A stretch of DNA of 64,000 bases from CATOSP01 sp965204715 (GCA_965204715.1 OZ242009.1:310001-374000); one strand, 5' to 3'. Positions 26,350 through 35,139 are shown, counted from the first letter of the stretch. Numbers and translations are program-made. Notes: generated from the letters alone by a model not told the origin.

Positions 26350-26749
26350 GCCGGAGTACCGGGCAACCCGTTATGCGGACGGCCACCCGTTGCATACTCC
26401 CCAAATCAAGTCCAACGCCAGCAATGATGCCTGCACGCCCTGCGGACGGCCCCTCCGCAGGGGACGCAGCTATGTCTTCAAAGTCAGGCAGGCATCTGCC
26501 CAACTATCCGGCGTCCACCAGGAAGCAGACATCTCCAAGTGCGTCCGGTGCGCACTCCGTCACCGGCCATTGCTGAGCCGTTCCCTGTACGCCGCCCTGG
26601 TAGTCGGCACCATTCTGACGCTCCTGAACCAGGGCGATACCCTGCTCGCCGGTAACTGGAGCAACTCTTTTTACTGGAAGATACCCCTGACCTACAGCGT
26701 CCCATTCATAGTGTCCACTTATGGGGCACTGACCAACATCCGCAAGTAA
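26339..26749 (+). CDS. NrtS-like small membrane protein with N-terminal Cys motif
   Basis: The C-terminal 65 residues contain SLYAALVVGTILTLLNQGDTLL and IPLTYSVPFIVSTYGAL, two membrane segments matching the NrtS family, small proteins implicated in nitrate/nitrite transport. The N-terminal half has CTPCGRPLRRG and CVRCALRH, a four-cysteine arrangement that could bind zinc. The start is uncertain: ATG at 26339 sits inside a promoter-like sequence and lacks a ribosome binding site; TTG at 26390 is an alternative. It is divergent from the PHP gene and convergent with lexA. Confidence 0.65.
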   Translation: MSTLPEYRATRYADGHPLHTPQIKSNASNDACTPCGRPLRRGRSYVFKVRQASAQLSGVHQEADISKCVRCALRHRPLLSRSLYAALVVGTILTLLNQGDTLLAGNWSNSFYWKIPLTYSVPFIVSTYGALTNIRK

Positions 26750-26808
26750 CGGCCCCTCTCTGCACTCCGGGTCAAGGCAGACTCAAGTTATCTCGCATCC
26801 GAGCACAC

Positions 26809-27462
26809 TCAGGCGAACTTCCGGATCACGGTCACTACCTTGCCATGCACCTCCACGTTGTCCGCAGGGCTGTAGATGGGGCCCATCCGGCTGTTGGCGG
26901 GCTGAAGCCGCACCTGGTCCCCTTCCAGGTAGAATTTTTTTAGGGTTGCCTCCTCCTCATCCCGGAGCCAGGCAACCACCATCTCACCGTTAACCGCCTC
27001 CCTGGCAGGTTTGATAACCACCACATCACCGTCATCGATCAGGGCATCGATCATAGATGTGCCGTTCACCGTCAGGCCAAACAGTTTGCCGTGCCGCCTG
27101 GGCAACTCCGGCGGGACCTCAATGGTATCGAATTCCTCGCTGGAGGCAGCGTCCTCCGTCGAGAACACCGGGATTGGCTGCCCGGCTGCTATGGCCCCTA
27201 TGATTTGCACCCTGGGGGCATTTGAAACCGGCTGGCCGCTCTCGTCCAGCAACTCGATCCCGCGCGCTGTATCCGGCCGGCGGTTTAGATATCCGTCCCG
27301 CTTGAGTATCTTCAGGTTGTAGTCCACGACCGAAGTGGAACTGATCTCACAGGCTTTCTGTACATCCCGCACTGTCGGCGGTATCCCGTTTTCCGCGATG
27401 AAGGTCTGGATGAAGTCCAGTATCTGCTGCCGCCTGGGTGGGAGCCGTTTTCGCGTCGTCAT
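26809..27462 (-). CDS. lexA: SOS repressor LexA
   Basis: This 217-residue protein has the winged-helix DNA-binding domain (RRQQILDFIQTFIAENGIPPTVRDVQ, 10-35), the self-cleavage Ala93-Gly94 in IGAIAAGQPIP, the nucleophile Ser136 in NGTSMIDALIDDGD, and the general-base Lys at 175-176 in EATLKKFY. The ATG at 27462 follows GGAGG. A Bacillus-type SOS box lies 14 bases upstream, so the gene is probably autorepressed. Confidence 0.96.
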   Translation of the reverse strand: MTTRKRLPPRRQQILDFIQTFIAENGIPPTVRDVQKACEISSTSVVDYNLKILKRDGYLNRRPDTARGIELLDESGQPVSNAPRVQIIGAIAAGQPIPVFSTEDAASSEEFDTIEVPPELPRRHGKLFGLTVNGTSMIDALIDDGDVVVIKPAREAVNGEMVVAWLRDEEEATLKKFYLEGDQVRLQPANSRMGPIYSPADNVEVHGKVVTVIRKFA

Positions 27463-27475
27463 AACCTAAATCCTC

Positions 27476-27489
27476 CGAACTTGCGTTCT
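27476..27489 (-). promoter_or_regulatory. SOS box (LexA operator)
   Basis: CGAACTTGCGTTCT matches the Gram-positive SOS box CGAAC-N4-GTTC. It lies just upstream of the lexA start, the expected place for autoregulation. Confidence 0.8.
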
Positions 27490-27622
27490 GGCGCAAAGTT
27501 AACAAGACAAGCCACGCTTGTCAACGGCATTATGTCACTCCGTCGAGACTGGGCAGTTCGGAGAAATGGAATCGTGCGAAGGAAAGAAGGAGGGGGGTGT
27601 GAGGGGATGGCGCATCCAGGGC

Positions 27623-27883
27623 TTAACCAGCCGCCTTGAGCCTGTTCAGCCGCCTGGAGAGCCGAGACTTGCTGCGGGAGGCGGTATTCTTGTGGAGTAC
27701 GCCCCTCTGGGCGGCCTTGTCCAAAAGGCTCATAGCCTCGACCACCGCGGTTTCAGCCATCTCCACGTCGTCACTTTCCACCGACCTAAGAGCTTTCGCT
27801 ATTCCGGTCCGGGTGGCGCTGCGCACGCTGCGGTTCCGCTGCGCACGTTTCATTGACTGTCGTGCCGCCTTCTTCGCGGGCAA
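27623..27883 (-). CDS. rpsT: 30S ribosomal protein S20
   Basis: This 86-residue basic helical protein starts (TTG) PAKKAARQSMKRAQRNRSVRS and ends SRLSRRLNRLKAAG, matching S20. The TTG at 27883 is set by AGGAGG eight bases upstream and by length (family 86-88 residues); a longer frame from 27937 was rejected. It is a single-gene unit between lexA and gyrB on the same strand. Confidence 0.93.
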   Translation of the reverse strand: MPAKKAARQSMKRAQRNRSVRSATRTGIAKALRSVESDDVEMAETAVVEAMSLLDKAAQRGVLHKNTASRSKSRLSRRLNRLKAAG

Positions 27884-28096
27884 TTGGGGCCTCCTGAAAG
27901 TCACAGGTTGGTGTGGCCGGGCAGTGCGTACTGCCACACCATTATAAGCCAGATGTGCCGGGATTCCAACCGGCGCAAACCTACAGGCAAAGTCTTTCTA
28001 TTCCCGGCAAAGGCTCCCCAGGGGAGTAGGCATGGAAGTAAGGGACGCCGTTCCTCTCCAAGCGCGTTTGACCTGAAAGCCCCCTCCTCACCCCAG

Positions 28097-28118
28097 CCCT
28101 CTCCCTCAAGGGAGAGGG
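28097..28118. repeat. Nine-base-pair hairpin repeat
   Basis: CCCTCTCCC and GGGAGAGGG pair perfectly around TCAA, between rpsT and the end of gyrB. The motif recurs inside the element at 31928-32045. There is no T-run, so a terminator role is doubtful. Confidence 0.65.
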
Positions 28119-28168
28119 GGAACAAAAAGGCCCAGACCTTCAGGCCCAGCCCCGGTGGGTGGAACCCT

Positions 28169-30133
28169 CTAAACGTCCAGGTTCTGCACGCTACGCGCAT
28201 GCTTCGAGATGAAGTCCTTGCGCGGGGCCACAACCTCGCCCATCAGGGTGGAGAAAACGTCCTCAACCCGGATCATATCCTCAATCCCCACCCTGAGCAT
28301 CTGCCGGGTCTCGGGGTTCATCGTGGTCTCCCACAGTTGGTCCGGGTTCATCTCGCCAAGGCCCTTGTACCGTTGCAGGTGGGTGTTGCGCGCCCCGTTG
28401 AGGCCGGCGAGAATCTCGTCCTTCTCTTCTTCCCCGTAGGCATACTGTACCCTGTTGCCCGACTGGACGCGGTACAGCGGAGGCTGCGCGATATACAGGT
28501 AACCGTTGTCGATAAGACCCTGCATGCGCCGGTATATGAAGGTCAGAATCAGTGTGCGGATGTGAGACCCGTCCACGTCGGCATCGGTCATAATGATGAT
28601 TTTATGGTATCTGACCTTGGCCGGGTCGAACTCATCACCCTCGCCCGCGCCAACAGCCGCCACCAGCGCCCGGATCTCCTCATGTCCCAGGATACGGTCG
28701 GGCTGTTGCAGCACCCGTTCGACGTTCAGAATCTTCCCCTTCAGCGGCAAAATGGCCTGGAAGCTGCGGTCCCGGCCCAACTTGGCCGAGCCGCCTGCCG
28801 ACTCACCCTCGACGATGTAAAGCTCGGACTTGGCCGGGTCCCGCTCCGAACAGTCCGCCAGTTTGCCGGGCAGAGACGACCCGTCCAGGGCGTTCTTGCG
28901 GATCACCAGTTCGCGGGCCCGCTTGGCTGCCTCCCGCGCCTTCTGCGAAGTGAGGCACTTGTCGATGATGCGCTTTCCCTCGGCCTGGTGTTCTTCCAGG
29001 TATCGGCCCAGCCCTTCGCTCACCACCGAGTCTACAACGCTTCTGACCTCAGCATTGCCCAACTTGGTCTTTGTTTGCCCCTCGAATTGGGGGTCGGTGA
29101 GCTTGACGCTGATTACGGCTGACAGACCCTCCCGGATATCCTCGCCGATGAGGTTCGGGTCTCCCTCTTTGATGAAAGACTGCTTTCTCGCGTAGTCGTT
29201 GATCACACGGGTGAGGGCCGAGCGGAACCCAGTCATGTGTGTCCCGCCTTCCTGGGTGTTGATGCAGTTGGCGAATGAAAGTACGGACTCGGTGAAGCTG
29301 TCGTTGTACTGTACCGCCACCTCGACAAGGGTCTCGTCCACGGTCTTTTCGTAGTAGAAAGGGGACTGCTGCATAACACGGCGGTTCCGGTTGACGTTCC
29401 GGACCAGGTTGGCGATCCCGCCGTCGAAGTAGTAGGTACGCTCGATGTCACCCCGGCGCCGCTCTTCATGCCAATAGCTGACGAACCGTATCTCCAGTCC
29501 CTTGTTCAGATAGGCGATTTCCTTGAAATGGTTGGCAAGAACCTCGAAATCGTAATCAATGTCAGGGAAAATCTTCGGGTCTGGCCGGAACGATATGATC
29601 GTGCCATGCTCGTCCGTCCTCTCTCCAGTCTCCAGGTCTCCCGTCGGGATTCCCTCGGAATAATCCTGGCTGTAGACCCGGCCCTCGCGCCGCACTTCGG
29701 CCCGCAGGTACTCGGAAAGTCCGTTCACCACCGACCCGCCGACGCCGTGCAACCCGCCGGTGACCTTATAGGCCCCGCCTCCGAATTTCCCTCCCGCGTG
29801 CAGGGTGGTCATCACCGTCTCAAGGGCCGACTTCCCGGTAACGGGGTGCTTGTCCACCGGAATTCCCCTGCCGTTGTCAGTTACCATTACCAGGCCGTCG
29901 GCGCTGATACTGACTTCCACCGACTCGCAGTGACCGGCCATTGCCTCGTCAACGGCATTGTCCAAGATTTCGTATATGAGGTGATGCAGCCCCCGCTGGT
30001 CTGTGCTGCCAATGTACATGCCCGGACGGACCCGGACAGCCTCCAGTCCCTCCAGCACCTGGATGTCTTTGGCAGTATAATCGGCGGCGGACTGCTGGGC
30101 GGAGTCCTGCGGTGTGAACAGCGTTCCCTGCAT
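28169..30133 (-). CDS. gyrB: DNA gyrase subunit B
   Basis: This 654-residue ATPase subunit supercoils DNA together with GyrA. It has the GHKL pocket (LDNAVDEAMAGHC, VTDNGRGIPVDKHP, GGLHGVGGSVVNGLS), the TOPRIM domain (EGESAGGSAKLGRDRSFQAILPLKGKI, then DADVDGSHIRTL) and a C-terminal PRKDFISKHARSVQNLDV, typical of GyrB rather than ParE. The ATG at 30133 has GAGGA nine bases upstream; TTG at 30139 is an alternative. gyrA is not in the window. Confidence 0.95.
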   Translation of the reverse strand: MQGTLFTPQDSAQQSAADYTAKDIQVLEGLEAVRVRPGMYIGSTDQRGLHHLIYEILDNAVDEAMAGHCESVEVSISADGLVMVTDNGRGIPVDKHPVTGKSALETVMTTLHAGGKFGGGAYKVTGGLHGVGGSVVNGLSEYLRAEVRREGRVYSQDYSEGIPTGDLETGERTDEHGTIISFRPDPKIFPDIDYDFEVLANHFKEIAYLNKGLEIRFVSYWHEERRRGDIERTYYFDGGIANLVRNVNRNRRVMQQSPFYYEKTVDETLVEVAVQYNDSFTESVLSFANCINTQEGGTHMTGFRSALTRVINDYARKQSFIKEGDPNLIGEDIREGLSAVISVKLTDPQFEGQTKTKLGNAEVRSVVDSVVSEGLGRYLEEHQAEGKRIIDKCLTSQKAREAAKRARELVIRKNALDGSSLPGKLADCSERDPAKSELYIVEGESAGGSAKLGRDRSFQAILPLKGKILNVERVLQQPDRILGHEEIRALVAAVGAGEGDEFDPAKVRYHKIIIMTDADVDGSHIRTLILTFIYRRMQGLIDNGYLYIAQPPLYRVQSGNRVQYAYGEEEKDEILAGLNGARNTHLQRYKGLGEMNPDQLWETTMNPETRQMLRVGIEDMIRVEDVFSTLMGEVVAPRKDFISKHARSVQNLDV

Positions 30134-30231
30134 AAGCAAACATCCTCGGATGAAGTGGACCGGATAATTGCGGAAGGCCGAAAGAAGCGGGCGGAGACGC
30201 TGGGGCTTCCACCTACCATATCTTGTATCTA

Positions 30232-30237
30232 ATTATA
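30232..30237 (-). promoter_or_regulatory. gyrB -10 box
   Basis: On the minus strand a perfect TATAAT lies about 100 bases upstream of the gyrB start, inside an A/T-rich stretch. The matching -35 is poor, so an activator or an extended element may help. Confidence 0.5.
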
Positions 30238-30380
30238 GCATTTTCCCACGATTTTAGCTTCTCTCTCGTGTCTGGATCAGGCGGCTTGGGAAAACCCTCG
30301 CGCACGAAATCAGGACGCGGGAGACTGCTCAATAGCCCTAGGCCCAAGGAACGGATCTCCACCTCGCAAGTCCGGCTTGT

Positions 30381-30510
30381 AGGGCGTTTCCAAAGTTGGT
30401 GCGGTGTCTAACCCGTCATTCCCGCAAGAGCGGGAACCCACCCTCTCAGTTAGGGAAATGTCGGAGACCTGCGCAGTTTCGGACACTCTCTAAGGCTTTG
30501 GAAACACCCT
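30381..30510. mobile_element. MITE-like inverted-repeat element
   Basis: AGGGCGTTTCCAAAG (30381-30395) and CTTTGGAAACACCCT (30496-30510) form inverted ends matching in 14 of 15 bases, enclosing a REP palindrome at 30415-30439. There is no coding capacity and no clear target duplication. A decayed or REP-built element is possible. Confidence 0.45.
30415..30439. repeat. REP-like palindrome
   Basis: TTCCCGC and GCGGGAA pair around AAGA, within GTCATTCCCGC context; same family as 24904-24925. Confidence 0.75.
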
Positions 30511-30542
30511 CTTGGACCCCTGGATTGCCGTGTCCGTTTCCC

Positions 30543-31220
30543 CTATGAAATCGGCGGGAGAATCCGCGTGTACACGCCGGGAGATCCCCCAGCATGGACC
30601 ATCTGCGGGCGAATCGTGTCCTGCCAGGTATCCGACCCTGCACCGCCCCAAGCCCGCCACTCCGGGCTGTCGGCAACCTCCACCGAACCCATCTCATGTA
30701 CCGTAATGAATTTCGGCTCGCCCATTATCGCCTCGAACCGCCGGGCGCGGATGTATCCGGGAATCCCCTTGGTTTGGGGCAGCCGGTCATGGTTGTAGAG
30801 GTTATTGAACTGGGCCTCGACCTCCGCCGGGACCGCCATGCGGCCCACCAGCAACGCCGGCGACATATCGGCTTGGGCCGTTTCCTCCGGCACGTCGCCA
30901 GGGTGGATCAATTTGTACAGGTTCCGGATGTAAACCGTGGCCACGATGCCCGGCGACATCCGCTGCGACCATTCGGTGGGATTGTTGAGGTGGTATTGCC
31001 AGGCATCGGAGTACCAGGCGGTGGCCTCACTGAGCTCGTAGCAGGCCAGGTACTTGGGCCCGCCCCTGACCGCCACGTAACGCGCAGCGTTCAGCACGCC
31101 CGGTATCGACAGCCGTTCCGGGATATGCTCCTCGTCGTACCAGCGGTTGAACTCCTCTTCAACCTCGGCGGGAACGTCGGCAAACACCATCAGCAGGCCG
31201 CGGCCTTTCTTGTCCGGCAC
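30543..31220 (-). CDS. Conserved protein with tandem dimeric alpha/beta-barrel-like domains
   Basis: This 225-residue protein contains two repeats of one fold: VFADVPAEVEEEFNRWYDEEHIPERLSIPGVLNAARYVAV (about 12-51) and RMAVPAEVEAQFNNLYNHDRLPQTKGIPGYIRARRFEAI (about 127-165). This is the pattern of EthD/DUF4286-like proteins, where NxWYDxEHIPxxLxIPG is conserved. It is probably cytoplasmic. Possible roles range from ligand binding to ring-cleavage-like chemistry, none shown here. Confidence 0.65.
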   Translation of the reverse strand: MPDKKGRGLLMVFADVPAEVEEEFNRWYDEEHIPERLSIPGVLNAARYVAVRGGPKYLACYELSEATAWYSDAWQYHLNNPTEWSQRMSPGIVATVYIRNLYKLIHPGDVPEETAQADMSPALLVGRMAVPAEVEAQFNNLYNHDRLPQTKGIPGYIRARRFEAIMGEPKFITVHEMGSVEVADSPEWRAWGGAGSDTWQDTIRPQMVHAGGSPGVYTRILPPIS

Positions 31221-31310
31221 GTTGCACCTCCATGCGAGTTAGCGGAATCACCTAAGGGGCGTTTGTAAACCTGAAGCGGCTCCTGTACTCTTCATCCCCG
31301 CCCCACAACC

Positions 31311-31337
31311 GTCATTCCCGCGAAAGCTGGAATCCAC
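31311..31337. repeat. REP-like palindrome
   Basis: GTCATTCCCGCGAAAGCTGGAATCCA, an imperfect member of the palindrome family. Confidence 0.7.
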
Positions 31338-31435
31338 AGTATCGGCTTTGGAACGCTGCCTGAGACCAACATCAACACAAGCGGGAAAGTCAGGGAAAAT
31401 GTCGCTTGACCAAGCCTTCGTTCACCCCAGACTGC

Positions 31436-31861
31436 TTACTCCCCAGAATAGTAGTACCGAGCCGTGCGGAGGCTGTCCAGGGCATAGGCCATCGGGAGAA
31501 ACAGGGGTTTGGGCAGATCATCCAACGGGAACCATCCATGTTCCGTAAATCCCTCCGGCTCGGCCAGGTAAGGCTCCTGTTCCCCAATCTCCCCAAGAAA
31601 CTCGATGTCTACGTAGTGCCTGTCGTAGGCAATGATGTTGCTGACGCACAGGAACCGGAGTTCCTCCACGGTCAGGCCCAGCTCCTCCATCGCCTCCCGG
31701 CGGGCGCACTCCTCCAGGGACTCTCCGAACTCAAGATGCCCGCCCGCCGATGCCCAGGTATCCTCGCCGTGCGAGCCTTCCCGCCTCGCCAGAAAGACTT
31801 TCCCGTCGCGCACAAACACCACTCCAACCCCTACCAAGGGCATGCCCGGGTCCCTTACCAT
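31436..31861 (-). CDS. Nudix hydrolase
   Basis: This 141-residue protein has a complete Nudix box, GGHLEFGESLEECARREAMEELGL (about 40-63), with G-x5-E-x7-REU-x-EE-x-GU. The N-terminal GVGVVFVRDGKVFLARREGSHGEDTWA and a RHYVDIEFLGE segment resemble NUDT15/MutT-like enzymes of oxidised or unusual nucleotides. No partner gene is adjacent. Confidence 0.85.
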   Translation of the reverse strand: MVRDPGMPLVGVGVVFVRDGKVFLARREGSHGEDTWASAGGHLEFGESLEECARREAMEELGLTVEELRFLCVSNIIAYDRHYVDIEFLGEIGEQEPYLAEPEGFTEHGWFPLDDLPKPLFLPMAYALDSLRTARYYYSGE

Positions 31862-32212
31862 GTCGTGAGTATAACACGGGCATACCCAGCCCCAAACGGC
31901 CGGATGTCAGTCGGAGCGGCAGGCCGGGGCCAAGTTCTCCCTCTCCCTGGAGGGAGAAGACCAAGGTGAGAGTAGACCTCCAAGCCAAACACGCTTGGAG
32001 GGAAAGACATCTCTCACCTCCAACCCCTCTCCCTGCGGGAGAGGGGAGATATTGCCAGGAACAGAAAGACATTGGGGACGGAGATCCTGCCCTCGCGCCC
32101 GCATGGTAGGTCGCCTATAATGGCAGGCAATTCGGTGTCCCGAGACGCAAGGTGCTATACAATCACCCCGATGGAGTCGGAAGCGGGGCGGGATAAAACG
32201 GAGGGACGGCAA
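31862..32212. other. Intergenic region dominated by hairpin repeats
   Basis: This gap of about 350 bases between the Nudix gene and the RidA-like gene carries the long hairpin element (31964-32019 core). No gene is supported. Confidence 0.6.
31964..32019. repeat. Long intergenic hairpin element
   Basis: Nested arms AGGTGAGAG/CTCTCACCT (31964-31972, 32011-32019) and CCTCCAAGC/GCTTGGAGG (31977-31985, 31993-32001) form one hairpin, flanked on each side by CCCTCTCCC-type hairpins. The whole spans about 31928-32045. It resembles a repeated MITE-like element. Confidence 0.65.
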
Positions 32213-32629
32213 ATGAGCCAGGTAAATCGCGTAGCCTTCAACCCTAACGCGGCGCCCCGGCCCCTCGGGGCTTACTCCCAAGCCGTAAAGGCCACTCCAG
32301 GCAGCTTGCTGTACGTGGCCGGACAGGTCGGCGTTGACCTCCAGGGAAACCTGATGGGAAAAGGAGACGTCGCGGTCCAGACCCGGCAGGTGTTCCAAAA
32401 CATCGGCGCGGTCCTGAGCGGAGCCGGAGCCTCATTCTCCGACGTCGTGGAATTCACCACCTACCTGGTCGGCCGGGAATCTATCCAGCCGTTCATCGAG
32501 GCCCGTACCCAGATATTCCCGGACCTGTTTCCCAACGGTGATTACCCGCCCAACACCTTGCTGGTGGTCAGCGGTCTGGTGAACGAGGACATGCTCGTCG
32601 AAATCAAGGCGGTGGCCGCACTGCCCTGA
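32213..32629 (+). CDS. RidA/YjgF family protein lacking the active-site arginine
   Basis: This 138-residue protein has the Rid fold: RPLGAYSQAVKATPGSLLYVAGQVGVD, TRQVFQNIGAVLSGAGASFSDVVEFTTYLV and VEIKAVAALP. The Arg that gives RidA its imine deaminase activity (VARLPKD in E. coli) is replaced: the matching stretch reads VSGLVNE. It may belong to a Rid subfamily without deaminase activity. The ATG at 32213 follows GGAGGGA. It precedes an M20 peptidase by about 65 bases on the same strand. Confidence 0.85.
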   Translation: MSQVNRVAFNPNAAPRPLGAYSQAVKATPGSLLYVAGQVGVDLQGNLMGKGDVAVQTRQVFQNIGAVLSGAGASFSDVVEFTTYLVGRESIQPFIEARTQIFPDLFPNGDYPPNTLLVVSGLVNEDMLVEIKAVAALP

Positions 32630-32694
32630 TGAGCACAGGCCACCCTGGAGCGCATCCGTCCTGGATGCCATCCTCAAGCAGCTAGGAGGCAGCC

Positions 32695-33777
32695 TTGGCC
32701 AACCGAGAACGGCTCTTGCAGACTCTTACCGACCTGATCCGCATCGACAGCCCCACTGGAGAGGAAGACCGAATCGACGCGGAAATTACTTCCAGGCTCG
32801 AGGCCCTGGGATTCCAGGTCCACCACGACTCCTTCAACAACATAATCGCCAGGGCCGACGGGACTGGCGATCCCGTCCTCCTGTCGGCCCACATGGACAC
32901 CGTTGAGCCGGGCCGGGGAATCAAGCCGCAACTGGACGGGGATACCCTGCGGTCCGGCGGCACGACAATCCTCGGCGGCGACTGCAAGGCCGGCCTCAGC
33001 ATCGTGCTGGAAGCCATTGCCTCCGTCAGGGAGTCCAGCGGCGGCCACCGGCCCATCGAGGTGGCCTTCACCCGCGCCGAAGAGGGAGGCCTGGTCGGTG
33101 TCCACCATCTGGACTTCTCAAAACTGACGGCCACACAAGGGGTAGTGTTCGACGGAGAGGGCGAATGCAACCGAATTTCCGTTGCCGCCCCGTCCCAGAA
33201 CGTCATCACCGCCACCATCAGGGGCGTGGCCGCCCATGCCGGCGTCGAGCCGGAAAAGGGACTGTCCGCCATCCTGGTTGCCGCCGAGGTGTTGACCCAA
33301 CTGCCCTTGGGACGCATCGACCAAGAGACCACATCGAACATAGGCCGCATAGAGGGCGGGTTGAAGCGGAACATCATCCCGGAGGAGGTCTTCCTGGACG
33401 GCGAGATACGCAGCCGCGATAACGCCAAGCTGGACCACTACTCTCAACAGTTCCGGGATGTGTTCGCCGACGCCGGGGAAAGGCACCCGGACGCCCAGGT
33501 CTCCCTGGACATCCGCAACACCTACCAGGCGTACAGCGTCACCGAGTCCGACCCCACGGTGCAGATGCTCGCCAGGGCGCTGGCCCGAATCGGCCTATCG
33601 CCCCGGCTGGAGGCCACCGGCGGCGGCTCCGACGCCAATGTCTTATATGAGAACGGCATCGTGGCTCTCCCTGTGGGAATCGGGGTCAGAAACTTCCACA
33701 CCACAAGGGAGACTGCGGTCATTTCCGAGGTCCTCCAGGGCGCCGAACTTTGCGAAAATGTGATCCGAGGAGTGTAG
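32695..33777 (+). CDS. M20-family metallopeptidase (PepT-like)
   Basis: This 360-residue zinc peptidase or deacylase has LLSAHMDTVEPGRG, GGDCKAGLSIVLEAI, AFTRAEEGGLVGVHHLD (catalytic Glu and metal ligand) and GGGSDANVLYENGI near the end, plus a dimerisation domain in the middle with GVAAHAGVEPEKGLSAIL. This pattern resembles PepT/M20-M42 enzymes. The TTG at 32695 follows AGGAGG. It acts on a peptide or acyl-amino acid; the substrate is unknown. Confidence 0.88.
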   Translation: MANRERLLQTLTDLIRIDSPTGEEDRIDAEITSRLEALGFQVHHDSFNNIIARADGTGDPVLLSAHMDTVEPGRGIKPQLDGDTLRSGGTTILGGDCKAGLSIVLEAIASVRESSGGHRPIEVAFTRAEEGGLVGVHHLDFSKLTATQGVVFDGEGECNRISVAAPSQNVITATIRGVAAHAGVEPEKGLSAILVAAEVLTQLPLGRIDQETTSNIGRIEGGLKRNIIPEEVFLDGEIRSRDNAKLDHYSQQFRDVFADAGERHPDAQVSLDIRNTYQAYSVTESDPTVQMLARALARIGLSPRLEATGGGSDANVLYENGIVALPVGIGVRNFHTTRETAVISEVLQGAELCENVIRGV

Positions 33778-33853
33778 GCCCCAATTTGACGGGACACTGC
33801 TAGGCCCGGATAATGACCTACGGTGGAAACGTCCACTAGCGGAGGGCAACGAT

Positions 33854-35131
33854 ATGGCAACTACGAGCAACAGGCGCCAGCTTGGGCGGCCCGTCTCCAT
33901 CGTTGGCGCGGGAATGTCCAACTTTGGCGCATTTGCGGACAAGGACAGCCGGGACCTCTTCGTCGAGGCTTTCCAGGACCTTCTTAACAACCTCGACCAG
34001 GGCATAGACATCGAGGATATCGAGTGCGCCTACGTGGGCAACTACTCCTCTGACCTGTTCGAGCACCAGGGCCACACGGCTCCCATAATCGCCGACTGGC
34101 TCGGAATGACACCCATTCCCGTCACCCGCATCGAAAACGCCTGCGCCAGCAGCGGCAGCGCCCTGCGCGAAGGCATCATGGCCATTGCTTCCGGCATGTA
34201 CGACATCGTTCTCGTCGGCGGCATGGAGAAGATGACCAACCTCCCCACCGAAGGCGTCACCGACGTTCTGGCCACCGCCGCCGACGCTCTCTACGAGGTC
34301 CCCACCGGGCTGACCTTTCCGGGCATATTCGGCGCAATCGCCAAGGCTCACATGGACCGCTATGAGACCAACCTTGACCACCTCTTGAAGGTCGCCATCA
34401 AAAACCACGTCAATGGGTCAAAAAACCCCAAGGCGCAGTTCAACGTGACCATCCGCGACCTGATGGAGCGTCGCGTAGCCAGGGCCGAGCAGCGGGGCCA
34501 GCCCGCACCCGATTACAACAGCGAGATGGACTTCCTCAACGACCAGGGGGCCAACCCCTGGATCGCCTGGCCGCTGCGCCTCTACGACTGCGCCCCGATC
34601 ACCGACGGCGCGGCCTGCGTCCTCCTGGTAGCCTCGGACATTGCCCACAACTTCACCGAAAAGCCTGTGGCTATTGCCGGGACCGGCCAGGCCAGCGGTC
34701 GCCCTCTGCACGATGCCGACGAGTTGACCTCCCTATCCGCCGCCAGGACCGCCGCAGCCAGGGCATACGAAATGGCCGGCGTCACCGCTGATGACATCCA
34801 GGTGGCCGAGGTCCACGACTGCTTCACCATCGCCGAAATCGTTGCATCCGAGGACCTCGGGTTCTTCGAGCCGGGGGAGGGCGCACGCGCCCTCGATGAA
34901 GGCCGCACCGCCCTCGACGGGGACAGGCCCATCAACACCTCCGGCGGTCTCAAGGCCAAAGGCCATCCCGTGGGAGCCTCGGGCGTTGCCCAGGTCGCCG
35001 AGATTTTCCACCAGCTCCGCGGCGAAGCAGGGGAACGGCAGGTGAACAACCCCAACCTGGAAGTCGGCCTCACCCACAACGTCGGCGGCACCGGCGGCAC
35101 GTGCGTGGTCAACATCCTCCGCAGGGGTTAG
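33854..35131 (+). CDS. Thiolase-family acetyltransferase (SCP2 type)
   Basis: This 425-residue thiolase-fold enzyme has the nucleophile in IENACASSGSALREG, HDCFTIAE, and GGLKAKGHPVGASG near the C-terminus, ending GLTHNVGGTGGTCVV. It resembles the archaeal-type or SCP2-like thiolases. The ATG follows GGAGGG. A Zn-ribbon/OB-fold protein gene lies eight bases downstream, the pairing seen in archaeal acetoacetyl-CoA systems, where both proteins form a channelling complex with HMG-CoA synthase. No HMG-CoA synthase is nearby. Confidence 0.87.
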   Translation: MATTSNRRQLGRPVSIVGAGMSNFGAFADKDSRDLFVEAFQDLLNNLDQGIDIEDIECAYVGNYSSDLFEHQGHTAPIIADWLGMTPIPVTRIENACASSGSALREGIMAIASGMYDIVLVGGMEKMTNLPTEGVTDVLATAADALYEVPTGLTFPGIFGAIAKAHMDRYETNLDHLLKVAIKNHVNGSKNPKAQFNVTIRDLMERRVARAEQRGQPAPDYNSEMDFLNDQGANPWIAWPLRLYDCAPITDGAACVLLVASDIAHNFTEKPVAIAGTGQASGRPLHDADELTSLSAARTAAARAYEMAGVTADDIQVAEVHDCFTIAEIVASEDLGFFEPGEGARALDEGRTALDGDRPINTSGGLKAKGHPVGASGVAQVAEIFHQLRGEAGERQVNNPNLEVGLTHNVGGTGGTCVVNILRRG

Positions 35132-35139
35132 GAGACCAG

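Larger units (their letters stand above)
30134..30542. other. gyrB upstream region with repeats
   Basis: This gap of about 400 bases between gyrB and the DUF-like gene holds the gyrB -10 box (30232-30237), a 130-base inverted-repeat element (30381-30510) and no gene. Confidence 0.6.
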
